A stretch of DNA of 64,000 nt from Mycolicibacterium mageritense (GCF_010727475.1 NZ_AP022567.1:5022001-5086000), one strand, 5' to 3'; positions 1-9,310 are shown, counted from the stretch's first letter. A program made the numbers and translations. The notes: generated by a model not told the origin, from the letters alone.

Positions 1-2
1 TT

Positions 3-737
3 CGTGATCCGGGACGGACCATTCCACGGTCGATCGTCATCTCGATTCTGGGCATCATGAGCCTGTACTTCCTGCTGCAGGTCGGCGTGCTGGGCTCGGT
101 TCCGCTCGACGAGCTCAAGACGGCGACGTCAGTTGCATCGACCGTGCTCGCGCAGGCGTGGGGTAACACGATCGCGCAGGTGATCACGGTGCTCATCGTG
201 ATCGCGGCCATCGGCTCGGTGTTCGCGGGCCTGCTCGGCGGATCCCGCGTGCCCTATGAGGCGGCCCGCGACAAGGTGTTCCTACCGGTGTTCGGTCGCC
301 TGCACCCGACCTTGAACCTGCCCACCGCCGGTGTGCTCACCATGGGCGCCATCACGATCATCGGATCGCTGTTCACCCTGACCACGATCATCAACGCGGC
401 GGTGGCCACGATGGTGATCATCCAGTCGCTCGCCCAGGTCGCGGCGATCGTCGTGCTGCGACGACGCCAGCCGAATCTCCCACGCCCGTACCGGCAGTGG
501 CTCTATCCGATCCCCACGGTCATCGCGCTCGTCGGCTGGATCTATGTCTACGTTTCGGCCGCGTGGTCGTCAATCGTGCTGTCGCTGTGCTGGATAGCAG
601 TCGGCGTCGTCGCGTATCTCGTCTACGCGCGGGCCGAACGCACCTGGCCGTTCGGCCCCAAGGAGATCAATGAGGCCTTCGCCGGTGCTACCAGCACAGC
701 ACACCCTGACCACACCCGCCGAAATCAATTTCCCTGA
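3..737 (+). CDS. APC-family amino acid permease, C-terminal part
   Basis: This is the 3' part of an integral membrane amino acid/polyamine permease; the 5' end lies outside the window. The frame is open from base 3, and the first readable residues RDPGRTIPRSI match the conserved cytoplasmic loop of APC permeases, so an apparent ATG at 57 is internal. About six hydrophobic segments follow, and a SRVPYEAARD loop of the same family is visible. The C-terminus is a short hydrophilic tail. Substrate cannot be told from this half. Confidence 0.85.
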   Translation, partial: RDPGRTIPRSIVISILGIMSLYFLLQVGVLGSVPLDELKTATSVASTVLAQAWGNTIAQVITVLIVIAAIGSVFAGLLGGSRVPYEAARDKVFLPVFGRLHPTLNLPTAGVLTMGAITIIGSLFTLTTIINAAVATMVIIQSLAQVAAIVVLRRRQPNLPRPYRQWLYPIPTVIALVGWIYVYVSAAWSSIVLSLCWIAVGVVAYLVYARAERTWPFGPKEINEAFAGATSTAHPDHTRRNQFP

Positions 738-802
738 CCCGCACGCCCCACCTACCCTGGATTGCCGCACGAACAAAGTCCGGGGGAGACAGGGGAGGGG
801 AA

Positions 803-2248
803 ATGACGACGGGCCCGAGCACGGGGGACATCGCGACGCAACCCCGCGCCCAGTCGAGCGCCAACGTGATCATCGCGCTGTTGGTCGGCTCGGCGTTCGT
901 GATGATCCTCAACGAGACCATCATGAGCGTCGCATTGCCCGCGCTGATCGTCGACCTCGACATCGCCGCGAGCACCGCGCAGTGGCTCACCAGTGGGTTC
1001 CTGTTGACCATGGCCGTCGTCATCCCGATGTCCGGCTCTCTGCTGCAACGGTTCCCGGTACGCGCCATCTACCTGGCCTCGATGACGTTGTTCTGCACGG
1101 GCACGATGGTGGCCGCGCTGGCACCGGGATTCGCGGTGCTGCTGGTGGGCCGGATCGTGCAGGCGTGCGGCACCGCGGTGATGATGCCGCTGCTGATGAC
1201 GACGGTCATGACGTTGATTCCCGCGGAACGGCGCGGGCAGATGATGGGCACCATCTCGATCGTCATCGCGGTCGCCCCGGCCATCGGGCCCACCTTGTCG
1301 GGGTTCATCCTCGGCTCGCTCGACTGGCGGTGGATGTTCTGGATCGTGCTTCCCATCGCTCTCGTGGCGCTGACCGCCGGTCTGGTGTGGCTGCGCGTCG
1401 ACGACGAAAAGCAGGATCCGACGCCGATCGACCCCGTCTCGGTGCCGCTGTCGGCGGTCGCGTTCGCGGGACTGGTGTTCGGGCTGTCGCTGTTGGGTGA
1501 ATCCGCGCACGGCCGGCAGAGCGTGCCCGCGTGGGTGCCGATGACGGTTGGCGCGGTGGCGATGGTGCTCTTCGGTGCGCGGCAGGTCCAGCTGCAGCGC
1601 CGCGACCGCGCGTTTCTCGACCTGCGGCCGTTCACCTACCGGCGATTCTCGGTGTCGCTTGGCCTGGTGGTGCTGGGCTTCATGGGATTGTTCGGCGCGA
1701 TCATCATGGTGCCGCTCTACGTCCAGGACGTGCTGAAACAGAGCGCGTTGGTCGCGGGGCTGGCCACCTTGCCGGGCGGACTGCTGATGGGCGTGGCGGG
1801 CCCGCTGGTCGGCCGCGCCTACGACCGACACGGTGCGCGGATGCTGGTCGTGCCGGGGTCGGTACTGCTGTGCGCGTCGCTGTGGGGTTTCACCGCGTTG
1901 TCGGCGGCCTCGCCGGTGTGGGAACTCGTCGGCTTGCAGACGGTCATGATGGTCGGTCTGTCAATGATGTTCACGCCGTTGATGACCGACGCACTCGGTG
2001 TGCTGCCCGACCGGTTCTACTCGCACGGCAGCGCGATTCTGACGACGCTGCAGCAGGTCGCGGGCGCCGCGGGCACCGCGCTGTTCGTGACGGTCATGAC
2101 CAAGGCGTCGCATTCGGGCGGGGCGCCGGATCTGCCGGGTGTGCATGCGGCCTTCACGGTCGCGGCCGTGATCAGTGTGATCGCCGTGGTCGCGGCGTTC
2201 TTCACCGCGCCTCGGCCGAGTCCCGCGGGTGGGACGCCGACGCACTAG
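803..2248 (+). CDS. MFS drug-efflux transporter, DHA2 (EmrB/QacA) type
   Basis: This is a 481-residue proton-coupled efflux pump of the major facilitator superfamily, with about 14 hydrophobic segments, the length usual for the DHA2 branch. Typical family text is present: the NETIMSVALPALIVDLD segment in helix 1, the AQWLTSGFLLTMAVVIP segment in helix 2 and an antiporter-type motif (APAIGPTLSGFI) in helix 5. The ATG is preceded by GGAGGGGA at good spacing. The gene stands alone, 65 bp after the permease and 33 bp before the nucleosidase gene. Substrates are unknown; multidrug export is the family inference. Confidence 0.88.
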   Translation: MTTGPSTGDIATQPRAQSSANVIIALLVGSAFVMILNETIMSVALPALIVDLDIAASTAQWLTSGFLLTMAVVIPMSGSLLQRFPVRAIYLASMTLFCTGTMVAALAPGFAVLLVGRIVQACGTAVMMPLLMTTVMTLIPAERRGQMMGTISIVIAVAPAIGPTLSGFILGSLDWRWMFWIVLPIALVALTAGLVWLRVDDEKQDPTPIDPVSVPLSAVAFAGLVFGLSLLGESAHGRQSVPAWVPMTVGAVAMVLFGARQVQLQRRDRAFLDLRPFTYRRFSVSLGLVVLGFMGLFGAIIMVPLYVQDVLKQSALVAGLATLPGGLLMGVAGPLVGRAYDRHGARMLVVPGSVLLCASLWGFTALSAASPVWELVGLQTVMMVGLSMMFTPLMTDALGVLPDRFYSHGSAILTTLQQVAGAAGTALFVTVMTKASHSGGAPDLPGVHAAFTVAAVISVIAVVAAFFTAPRPSPAGGTPTH

Positions 2249-2281
2249 ACCCCGCATGAGCGGTGAGCGCTAAAGTGCATT

Positions 2282-3034
2282 GTGCCAATCGGTTTGATCG
2301 CGGCGATCCCACAGGAGCTGGCCCACCTACGCAGCGCGATGGGCAATGTCCAATGGATGGACATCGCGCATACGCGCTTCGATATCGGTTCGCTCGACGG
2401 GTGCGACGTCGTCCTCGCCGAAACCGGTATGGGCAAGGTCAACGCGGCGCTGGTCACGACCGTTCTGGCGCACCGGTTCGGTTGCCGCGCAGTGATTTTC
2501 TCCGGCGTCGCGGGCGGCTTGGATCCGGACCTGAATGTGGGTGACGTGGTGATCGCCGACCGGCTGATCCAGTACGACGCCGGGCTCATCGAGGATGAGC
2601 GACTGCAGACCTACCAGGCAGGCCACGTCCCGTTCATCAACCCCACCGATCGTCTCGGATACGACGTCGGCGGCATGGTGATCGACAAGGTCAGACGCGC
2701 GCTGGGCGGGCTAGAGCTTCCGCCGCTGTCGAGGCTCGCCGGGGGACAGGGGAGACCAGCACGGATTGTGTATGGCACCGTGCTGTCCGGTGACCAGTAC
2801 CTGCACAGTGAGCCCACGCGGGTCCGGCTGCACAGTGAGTTCGGCGGACGGGCCATCGAGATGGAGGGCGGCGCGGTGGCCCAGGTGTGCGAGGCCTTCG
2901 GGATCGACTGGCTGGTGGTGCGAGCGCTGTCGGATCTGGCCGGCCAGGATTCTCAATTCGAGTTCAACGAATTCGCGGGCGAGGTGGCAGCGTCGTCGGC
3001 CACGGTTCTGCGCACGCTGCTGCCGGTGCTCTGA
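2282..3034 (+). CDS. mtn: 5'-methylthioadenosine/S-adenosylhomocysteine nucleosidase
   Basis: This 250-residue nucleoside phosphorylase-like enzyme hydrolyses MTA and SAH to adenine and the thio-sugar in methionine salvage. Seen are the N-terminal IGLIAAIPQEL, the GVAGGL phosphate-site-like loop, EMEGGAVAQVC (ribose-binding Met-Glu) and RALSDLAG with the catalytic aspartate, all in family order. It starts with GTG. Its last 82 bp overlap the 3' end of the convergent XRE gene. M. tuberculosis has one such enzyme (Rv0091), for which the symbol mtn is used. Confidence 0.85.
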   Translation: MPIGLIAAIPQELAHLRSAMGNVQWMDIAHTRFDIGSLDGCDVVLAETGMGKVNAALVTTVLAHRFGCRAVIFSGVAGGLDPDLNVGDVVIADRLIQYDAGLIEDERLQTYQAGHVPFINPTDRLGYDVGGMVIDKVRRALGGLELPPLSRLAGGQGRPARIVYGTVLSGDQYLHSEPTRVRLHSEFGGRAIEMEGGAVAQVCEAFGIDWLVVRALSDLAGQDSQFEFNEFAGEVAASSATVLRTLLPVL

Positions 3035-3870
3035 CCGTCGCGTAGATAGGCATCCGGATCGTCGCCGAGCGCAGCGAGTTTGGCGTGGCTCGGTGAGCCC
3101 GGTTCGGCGGTGAACACCAGCAGCGCATGGAGTTGCTCCATGTCGTAGAGGATCTGGCACTGCACCTCGAGCACGCCCAACGTGGGATGCGCGATGCGTT
3201 TGGTCCGGTCGTTGCCCGACGCGACATCGTGGCGTTTCCACAGTTCGGCGAATTCGGCACTGCGGCACAGGAGATCGTCGACGATCTGCGCGGCGCGCGA
3301 GCCTGCGCCATCGCGGGCGTAGGCCACCCGGGCATTGGCGACGAAGGACTGCCCGACCGTCGCGTGATCGTCCGGCGGGTACACCTGGCGGGCGGCCTCG
3401 TCGGTGAACCAGCGGTAGGCCACACTCCGGGCGAAACCCTCGTATTTCGTTTCGTCCCCCATCAGGGCGCGCGCCGGAGGCGTCTGCACCAGCGTCTCGC
3501 CGAGCGCGGACATCACCTGTGCCGGGGTGTCCTGCAGGCGATCCAGGATCCGCATCATGGCCGGGCTCACGTGGCCGCCGCCCATCCGGGCCGGCGCGTT
3601 GTGCCCCGCCAGCCGGAACAAGTGATCGCGCTCGTCCAGCGACAGCCGCAGCGCCCGCGCCAAGGACGCCACGACCTCCGCCGAGGGCTTGGGTGCGCGC
3701 TGCTGTTCCATGCGGCTGTAGTAGTCCGTCGAGATCATCGCCAGCGCTGCGACCTCCTCGCGCCGCAACCCCGACGTACGCCGGCGCGTACCCGCAGGCA
3801 GACCCACCTCCGCGGGTGTCAGCGCTTCCCGCCGGGTACGCAGGAAATCGGCCAATTGCCCCTGATCCAT
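2953..3870 (-). CDS. XRE-family regulator with MmyB-like ligand-binding domain
   Basis: This is a transcription regulator with an N-terminal helix-turn-helix (about residues 3-75; SGLRREEVAALA and STDYYSRMEQ are the typical text) and a C-terminal MmyB/MLTR-like ligand-binding domain (YRWFTDEAARQVYP through PTLGVLEVQCQILYD). An ATG at 3870 begins MDQGQLADFL, where homologues normally start; a GTG at 3894 is the alternative. It lies 60 bp downstream of the short-chain dehydrogenase on the same strand, and family members often control an adjacent dehydrogenase. Its 3' end runs 82 bp into mtn. Confidence 0.85.
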   Translation of the reverse strand: MDQGQLADFLRTRREALTPAEVGLPAGTRRRTSGLRREEVAALAMISTDYYSRMEQQRAPKPSAEVVASLARALRLSLDERDHLFRLAGHNAPARMGGGHVSPAMMRILDRLQDTPAQVMSALGETLVQTPPARALMGDETKYEGFARSVAYRWFTDEAARQVYPPDDHATVGQSFVANARVAYARDGAGSRAAQIVDDLLCRSAEFAELWKRHDVASGNDRTKRIAHPTLGVLEVQCQILYDMEQLHALLVFTAEPGSPSHAKLAALGDDPDAYLRDGQSTGSSVRRTVADDAATSPANSLNSN

Positions 3871-3929
3871 GAACCCAGTGTCCCGGTCGGTCACGGCTCA
3901 TGCCAGGGACCGCCGGACCCCCGATACGT

Positions 3930-4871
3930 CTACCGCACCGCGAAACCGACGCCGACGAGGCGTTCGGACAGTTCCCAGAGCCGGACCCGGTCAGCGGCAT
4001 CGCGGGCAGGCTTATAGACCTCCTGTTCGGCCGGTGCCCCGGCTGTGTGCTGAAACCCTTTGGGGCCATAAAATTTGCCGCCTTCGGCGTGCGGATGGGC
4101 TGCCGCATAGAGAGCGGGCAGAAGCCCTTGGTCGACGGTCTGGGTGAAGATGCCCATGCGTGCGAAGCCTCGGATGACGCGCACCGACAGCGTGTCGCTC
4201 GTGCGGCCCATGTGCGGCTGCGCGGCAAGCAGATTGGTTGCCGTCACCCCGGGATGCGCGACGTTGCTCGTGATGCCCCACCCTGCCTCGGCGCTGCGGC
4301 GGTTGAGTTCCAGGCCGAACATCAGGTTGGCGATCTTGGATTGGCTGTAGGCCTTGCCTGCCGCATAGGACTTCTCGAAGTTGGGATCATCCCAGTTGAT
4401 GGCGCCCGATCGGGCTGCGACGCTCGATTGCGTTGTGACGCGGGCGTTGCCGGCGACCAGCAGGGGCTGCAGTCGCGCGGTGAGTGCGAAATGGCCGAGA
4501 TGGTTGGTGCCCCACTGCAGTTCGAATTCGTCGACAGTGGCCTGGCGGGTGGGCGGATTCATGACACCGGCATTGTTGATCAGCAGGTGAATCGGCCGTC
4601 CTTCCGCGACCAGCTCACCAGCGAGATCGGCCACTGATTGCAGCGATGACAGGTCCAGCCGTCTGGTGCTGACTGCGGCCCCGGGCACGGCGGCGGTGAT
4701 GCGGTCGACGGCGGCACGGCCCTTGTCCGGGTTGCGTACCGGCAGGATGACCTCGGCGCCGGCCGCGGCCAGCCGTTGGGCGAGACCCAATCCGACACCG
4801 TCGCTGCCGCCGGTGACGACGGCCAATCGGCCGGTCAGCTCGGGAATGGCCACGTCTGCTTTACGATTCAT
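3930..4871 (-). CDS. Short-chain dehydrogenase/reductase
   Basis: This 313-residue NAD(P)-dependent oxidoreductase has a Rossmann fold with TGGSDGVG at residues 20-27, NNAG at 99-102, catalytic Ser near 149 and the Tyr175-xxx-Lys179 pair (YSQSK). Length and text resemble the retinol dehydrogenase/WW-oxidoreductase-like SDR branch. The second ATG (4871) is chosen because GAGGAG lies six bases upstream; the first ATG (4877) would abut that Shine-Dalgarno. Two XRE/MmyB regulators flank it, one downstream and one divergent, suggesting substrate-responsive control. Substrate unknown. Confidence 0.85.
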   Translation of the reverse strand: MNRKADVAIPELTGRLAVVTGGSDGVGLGLAQRLAAAGAEVILPVRNPDKGRAAVDRITAAVPGAAVSTRRLDLSSLQSVADLAGELVAEGRPIHLLINNAGVMNPPTRQATVDEFELQWGTNHLGHFALTARLQPLLVAGNARVTTQSSVAARSGAINWDDPNFEKSYAAGKAYSQSKIANLMFGLELNRRSAEAGWGITSNVAHPGVTATNLLAAQPHMGRTSDTLSVRVIRGFARMGIFTQTVDQGLLPALYAAAHPHAEGGKFYGPKGFQHTAGAPAEQEVYKPARDAADRVRLWELSERLVGVGFAVR

Positions 4872-4950
4872 CGGCATCTCCTCAATTGCGCGTGTCGGGT
4901 TCTGTGCCCTCCACGCTGACAGGTTCGCCGCACCGCATTCAGGGCGCTGT

Positions 4951-4977
4951 TATCCGGGGACTGGCGGTCCGTGGATA
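4951..4977. promoter_or_regulatory. Dyad operator candidate between SDR and XRE genes
   Basis: A 27-bp dyad lies between the divergent SDR and XRE genes. Outer arms TATCC/GGATA and inner arms GGAC/GTCC pair perfectly around a 5-base centre, with two unpaired bases between the arm pairs on each side. Position and symmetry fit a dimer operator for the adjacent MmyB-type regulator. Binding is inferred only. Confidence 0.5.
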
Positions 4978-5021
4978 TTCCGGCCCTGCTCGGGCGAGGT
5001 GTCCTGCGTCATGATCGAGAC

Positions 5022-5639
5022 ATGAAGTCGCCCAACGTTGATCTCGCGGTGGTGGCCGACCTGCTCCGGACGCGTCGACGTGTGCTTCAGCCGGAGGATG
5101 TCGGCTTCCCTCGTGGCCGGCGCCGCCGCACCCCTGGGCTGCGCCGCGAGGAGGCCGCCGCACTGTGCTCGATGTCGACGGCCTACTACAGCCGAATCGA
5201 ACGACGCTGTGCGCCACGCCCGTCGGCGGTCATGCTGGCGGGCATCGCGCGTGGACTGCGATTCAGCCGTGACGATCGCGACCGCCTGTTCGCCGCGGCG
5301 GGATATGACACCGACGGCCACGCCCACATAGAGCCTGGCCTGATGCTCGTGCTGGACCGCCTGGCCGATATGCCTGCCCAGGTCGTCGGCCCGTCCGGTG
5401 CGGTGCTATGTCAAACGTCTTTGGCGCGAGCACTGTTCGGTGACCAGTCCGGGTACGCGGGTACCCGTCGGTGCCGGCTGGCCCATCCCGAGCTCGGTGC
5501 TATCGACCTGGACTGCGAGGTATTGCCCGACGCGGACCGCTGCCACCGCGTGGTCGTCTACCTCGCAGAGCCAGGCTCAGAAAGCCACTCCAAGCTGCAA
5601 CTCTTGGCGGTGATCGGTCACCACCGATTCGACGGCTGA
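5022..5639 (+). CDS. XRE-family regulator with shortened MmyB-like domain
   Basis: This 205-residue paralogue of the regulator at 2953-3870 starts at the ATG giving MKSPNVDLAVVADLL. The HTH is intact (PGLRREEAAALCSMSTAYYSRIE) and the ligand-binding domain begins normally (GLMLVLDRLADMPAQVV...LFGDQSGYAG). It then jumps straight to the domain's last part (HPELGAIDLDCEVLPDADRCHRVVVYLAEPGSESHSKL family text). About 85 central residues, including the usual YRWF segment, are absent without a frameshift. It may bind DNA with altered or lost ligand response. Confidence 0.8.
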   Translation: MKSPNVDLAVVADLLRTRRRVLQPEDVGFPRGRRRRTPGLRREEAAALCSMSTAYYSRIERRCAPRPSAVMLAGIARGLRFSRDDRDRLFAAAGYDTDGHAHIEPGLMLVLDRLADMPAQVVGPSGAVLCQTSLARALFGDQSGYAGTRRCRLAHPELGAIDLDCEVLPDADRCHRVVVYLAEPGSESHSKLQLLAVIGHHRFDG

Positions 5640-5644
5640 CGCGG

Positions 5645-6085
5645 TCAGTGCCAATCCCACAGGGACATGTCGCCGCGTGGGTAGTTCATGCAGATGTCGG
5701 TGGTGTTGGCGGCCACGCCTTTGTTGTTGAAGAAGAGCTTGGCCCAGTTGGGCCAGCGCCAGGCCATCTGTTCGTAGAACGCGTTGGTGGCGGTGTTCTC
5801 CGAGTATTGGCGGCGGCCGGCGTAGTCCAGCGAGAAGAACCAGTGGATGCGGTCGCGGGCGCCTTCCTGGTCGGCAACAGGTTTGTTGTTGTAGTCGATC
5901 ATGTAGCGCTCGTAGTAGATCGGCTCGACGTCGCGGGCGGCGGCCATGATCTGCTCGGCGTCGCACTGCGTTTTCAGGATGCGGTTGGGGATCGGGTAGT
6001 CGTCGGTGGCATCAGCCGAGGCCACTCCCGGCGCCGCCGACAACAACGCCAGGGCGACGACACCCGCACTCAGATACCTACGCAC
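5645..6085 (-). CDS. Secreted Rv0455c-like protein (DUF5078 type)
   Basis: This is a 146-residue exported protein: an N-terminal signal (RRYLSAGVVALALLSAAPGVASA) followed by a mature helical domain with exactly two cysteines (KTQC early, TDIC late) that could form one disulfide. GTG at 6085 follows AGGAGG and overlaps the upstream stop by 8 bp, which indicates translational coupling. The sequence recalls M. tuberculosis Rv0455c, a secreted protein needed for MmpL4/5-dependent siderophore release. Here it is the last gene of an mmpS-mmpL operon, which supports a role in export through that transporter. The homology is from memory, not from a search. Confidence 0.7.
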   Translation of the reverse strand: MRRYLSAGVVALALLSAAPGVASADATDDYPIPNRILKTQCDAEQIMAAARDVEPIYYERYMIDYNNKPVADQEGARDRIHWFFSLDYAGRRQYSENTATNAFYEQMAWRWPNWAKLFFNNKGVAANTTDICMNYPRGDMSLWDWH

Positions 6086-6413
6086 GAGCTGCCTCCTGTT
6101 CGAACACGATTCGCTGGTCGGGGCAGTAGTAGTTGATGGCCGTCCCGAGGAACTGCCAGGCCTGCGCGGTGGTGCTGTCCTTGTCGAGCTGCTTGGAGAC
6201 GAAGTCGACCGACTCCTGGGCACCGTGGTCGACGCCGTTGTGCAGCCGCTTGCACGTGAGCTTGCCGATCCAGGCGTTGTAATCCCGCGGACCATAGATG
6301 CCGTACGTGTGCAGTTCGTTGGCGAAGTCGGTGTCCGGGTCGGCGTGCGCCGGCGCGGACACCGCCAGACCGACTGCTGTACAGGCGGTTAGGGCCATCA
6401 GTACCCGCTTCAT
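6078..6413 (-). CDS. Secreted DUF732 protein
   Basis: This 111-residue exported mycobacterial protein has a cleavable signal peptide (MKRVLMALTACTAVGLAVSAPAHA) and a DUF732 domain with its paired cysteines (LTCKRLHNG, YYCPDQ). The ATG overlaps the mmpL stop in ATGA, and its own 3' end overlaps the next gene, so it is the third cistron of the mmpS-mmpL operon. The function of DUF732 is not known; position suggests a periplasmic helper of the transporter. Confidence 0.8.
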   Translation of the reverse strand: MKRVLMALTACTAVGLAVSAPAHADPDTDFANELHTYGIYGPRDYNAWIGKLTCKRLHNGVDHGAQESVDFVSKQLDKDSTTAQAWQFLGTAINYYCPDQRIVFEQEAARA

Positions 6414-9310
6414 GGAACCACCGCCTCCGCGGGATCGCGTTGGATCGGTTTGGGCCATGGCTGCGGCACCGGCCGCGGCCGTACCCGCAGTGGCCACCAG
6501 AACCAGCGTCCCAGCAGTGTCGCCAGCGACGGGGTCATGAGAGACCGCACCACCAGGGTGTCGAACAGCAGGCCCAGCCCGATGGTGGTGCCCACCTGGC
6601 CGATCACGATCAGATCGCTGATCGCCATGGACATCATGGTGAAGGCGAACACGAGACCGGCTGCGGTGACCACCGAACCGGTGCCTGCCATGGAGCGGAT
6701 GATCCCGGTGTGCAGCCCGGCGTGGATCTCCTCCTTCATCCGGGAGACCAGCAGCAGGTTGTAGTCCGCACCGACGGCCAGCAACACGATCACCGACATC
6801 GGCAACACCATCCAGTGCAGCGGGATACCGACCAGGTGCTGCCAGATCAACACCGACAGGCCGAACGACGCACCGAGGCTCAGCACCACGGTCCCGACGA
6901 TCACGGCAGCTGCCGCAACCGCTCTGGTCAGCACCACCATGATGAGGAAGATCAGGACCAAAGACGCGACCGCGGCGATGAGCAGGTCGTAGTCGGCTCC
7001 CTGTTGCATGTCCTTGTACATGGCCGCGGTGCCGCCCACGTACACCGTCGACCCTTCCAGGGGAGTGCCCTTGATGGCGTCAGCGGCAGCGATCTTGAGC
7101 GGTTCGATATGTGAGGTGCCTTCTTCGGTCAGCGGATCGCCTTGGTGGAACACGGTGAACCGCACCGCATGTCCGTCAGGCGACAGGAACAACTTGATAC
7201 CGCGCTGGAAATCGGCCGTCCCGAAGGCTTCGGGCGGCAGGTAGAAGAACTCGTCGTTGAGAGACGCGTCAAATGCCTGCCCCATCGCCGTCTGGTTGTT
7301 CTGGTTGGCGATGTTCTGGTCCTGCTGGGCCTTCTGAGCCTGGTACTGGTTCAGCAGATACTGCTTCTGGTTCTTCATCGTCTGGATCATCGCCGGCATC
7401 ACAGCCGCCATCTGAGGCGTCAGCTCTGCCATGTGGTGCAGATCCGGGACGATGTCCGCGAAATCGTCGGACATCGTGCTGATGCCGTCCAACGCGTCGA
7501 AGATCGACCGGAGCGAATGGCACATCGGGATGTCGAAGCAGTGCGGTTCCCAATAGAAGTAATTGCGCAGCGGGCGGAACTGATCGTCGAAATCGGCGAG
7601 GTGGTCACGCACCTCGTCAAGGTTCTGCGACGTCTTGTCCATCTTGTCGGCCATGCTGCGGGTGACTTCGGCCAGCTCCAGCGTGATCTTGTAGAGCCGT
7701 TCCTGAGAATCGATGGTCGTCTGCAGCTCGTTGGCCTGCTTGAGTGTGTTGTCCAGCACCTTCTGCTGGTAATCGTTGTTCATCAAAGTGCCTGTGCCGC
7801 TTTGGCTCATCGAGTAGGGCAGCGACGCGTGCTCGATGGGCTTACCGTCCGGCCGGGTGATGGTCTGTACCTGGGCGATGCCGTGCACGCGGGCCATGGC
7901 CTTGGCGATCTTGTCGATCACCAGGAAGTCCGCCGGGTTGCGCAGGTCATGGTCGGTCTCCACCATCACCAGTTCAGGGTTCATCTTGGCTTCGGAGAAG
8001 TGCCGGGTGGCCGCAGCCATGCCGACATTCGCCGGGATGTCGGCGGGCAGGAAGATCCGGTCGTTGTAAGTGGTGTGGTAGCCCGGCAGCGTCAAAAGGC
8101 CGACGAGGGCGAGTATCACCGCCATGACCAGAACCGCACCGGGCCAACGGACGACGGCCGCACCCACGCGCCGCCAGCCGCGCGACCGGTCCATGCGTTT
8201 GGGGTCGAGCACTTTGCCGAACCGGGTGACGATGGAGATGAGCGCGGGCCCCATGGTCAACGCCGCGGCAACCACGATGGCCATGCCGATCGACAAGGGG
8301 ATGCCCATGGTCTGGAAGTACGGCAACCGGGTGAAGTGCAGGCACAAAGTGGCGCCGGCAATGGTCAGACCCGAGGCGAGCACGACATGCGCCGTGCCGT
8401 GGAACATCGTGTAGTAGGCCGATTCCTTGTCCTCGCCGAGCCGGCGAGCTTCTTGATATCTGCCTATCAAGAAGATCGCGTAGTCGGTGGCCGCCGCGAT
8501 CGCCAGGGTCACGACCATGTTGGTGGCGAACGTGGTGAGGCCGAACACATTGTGATAGCCCAGGAACGCGACAAGCCCACGCGCAGAGGACAATCCGACC
8601 ACCACCATGAAGAGCGTGATGACCACGGTGATGATGGACCGGTACACGACGAGCAACATCACGGTGATGACCGCGAACGTCAGCATTTCGATCATTTCCA
8701 TGCTGGCATCGCCGACGGCGTTCTGGTCCGTCGTCGTCGCGGCCGGGCCGGTGACGTAGGCCTTGACGCCGGGCGGAGCCTTGGTGTCGCGGACAATTTG
8801 CCGAACCGCTTCCACCGACTCGTTGGCCAGCGTCTCGCCCTGGTCGCCCGCGATGTACACCTGGACGTAGCTCGCCTTGCCGTCGATGCTCTGTGCGCCC
8901 GCGGCGGTCAGGGTGTCACCCCAGAAATCCTGGACATGCTGAATGTGCTTGGTGTCGGCACGCAGGGTCCGGACCATCTCGTCGTAGAACGCGTGTGCAT
9001 CCGCACCCAGCGGGTTGTCGCCCTCCAGCACGATCATCACCGAGCTGCTGGTGTCGTACTCGTCGAACACCTTGCCGACGTGCTTGGTCGCGATGAGTGC
9101 GGGTGCGTCGTTGGGGCTCATCGACACCGCGCGCATCTTGCCGACTTCCTCGAGCTGCGGCACAACGGTGTTGAGCAGCCCCACGACGACCAGCCAGCCG
9201 ATGACGATCGGGATCGAGAAGATGCGGATGAACCGCGGCAGCCAAGGACGCGCAGCGTGGCGCGCCGGGGGAATGGCGTCGGTCGGGGTGTCGTCGGTGA
9301 GCGTGCTCAT
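6410..9310 (-). CDS. MmpL-family RND transporter
   Basis: This 966-residue inner-membrane RND exporter belongs to the MmpL4/5 branch. It has one N-terminal transmembrane helix, a large periplasmic domain (about residues 60-200), a block of five helices, and a second periplasmic domain with a long glutamine-rich coiled-coil region (about residues 500-680, QYQAQKAQQDQNIANQ), followed by the second helix block. Proton-relay Asp-Tyr pairs appear as ATDYAIF and GADYNLL. It overlaps mmpS and the DUF732 gene by 4 bp each. Paired MmpS/MmpL of this type export siderophores, lipids or drugs; the substrate here is inferred from the Rv0455c-like gene. Confidence 0.92.
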   Translation of the reverse strand: MSTLTDDTPTDAIPPARHAARPWLPRFIRIFSIPIVIGWLVVVGLLNTVVPQLEEVGKMRAVSMSPNDAPALIATKHVGKVFDEYDTSSSVMIVLEGDNPLGADAHAFYDEMVRTLRADTKHIQHVQDFWGDTLTAAGAQSIDGKASYVQVYIAGDQGETLANESVEAVRQIVRDTKAPPGVKAYVTGPAATTTDQNAVGDASMEMIEMLTFAVITVMLLVVYRSIITVVITLFMVVVGLSSARGLVAFLGYHNVFGLTTFATNMVVTLAIAAATDYAIFLIGRYQEARRLGEDKESAYYTMFHGTAHVVLASGLTIAGATLCLHFTRLPYFQTMGIPLSIGMAIVVAAALTMGPALISIVTRFGKVLDPKRMDRSRGWRRVGAAVVRWPGAVLVMAVILALVGLLTLPGYHTTYNDRIFLPADIPANVGMAAATRHFSEAKMNPELVMVETDHDLRNPADFLVIDKIAKAMARVHGIAQVQTITRPDGKPIEHASLPYSMSQSGTGTLMNNDYQQKVLDNTLKQANELQTTIDSQERLYKITLELAEVTRSMADKMDKTSQNLDEVRDHLADFDDQFRPLRNYFYWEPHCFDIPMCHSLRSIFDALDGISTMSDDFADIVPDLHHMAELTPQMAAVMPAMIQTMKNQKQYLLNQYQAQKAQQDQNIANQNNQTAMGQAFDASLNDEFFYLPPEAFGTADFQRGIKLFLSPDGHAVRFTVFHQGDPLTEEGTSHIEPLKIAAADAIKGTPLEGSTVYVGGTAAMYKDMQQGADYDLLIAAVASLVLIFLIMVVLTRAVAAAAVIVGTVVLSLGASFGLSVLIWQHLVGIPLHWMVLPMSVIVLLAVGADYNLLLVSRMKEEIHAGLHTGIIRSMAGTGSVVTAAGLVFAFTMMSMAISDLIVIGQVGTTIGLGLLFDTLVVRSLMTPSLATLLGRWFWWPLRVRPRPVPQPWPKPIQRDPAEAVVP

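Noticed and set aside
752..1831. Long minus-strand open frame opposite the DHA2 pump
   Set aside because: Its Arg/His/Gln-rich composition is typical of the antisense of a GC-rich membrane protein gene; the plus-strand gene is unambiguous.
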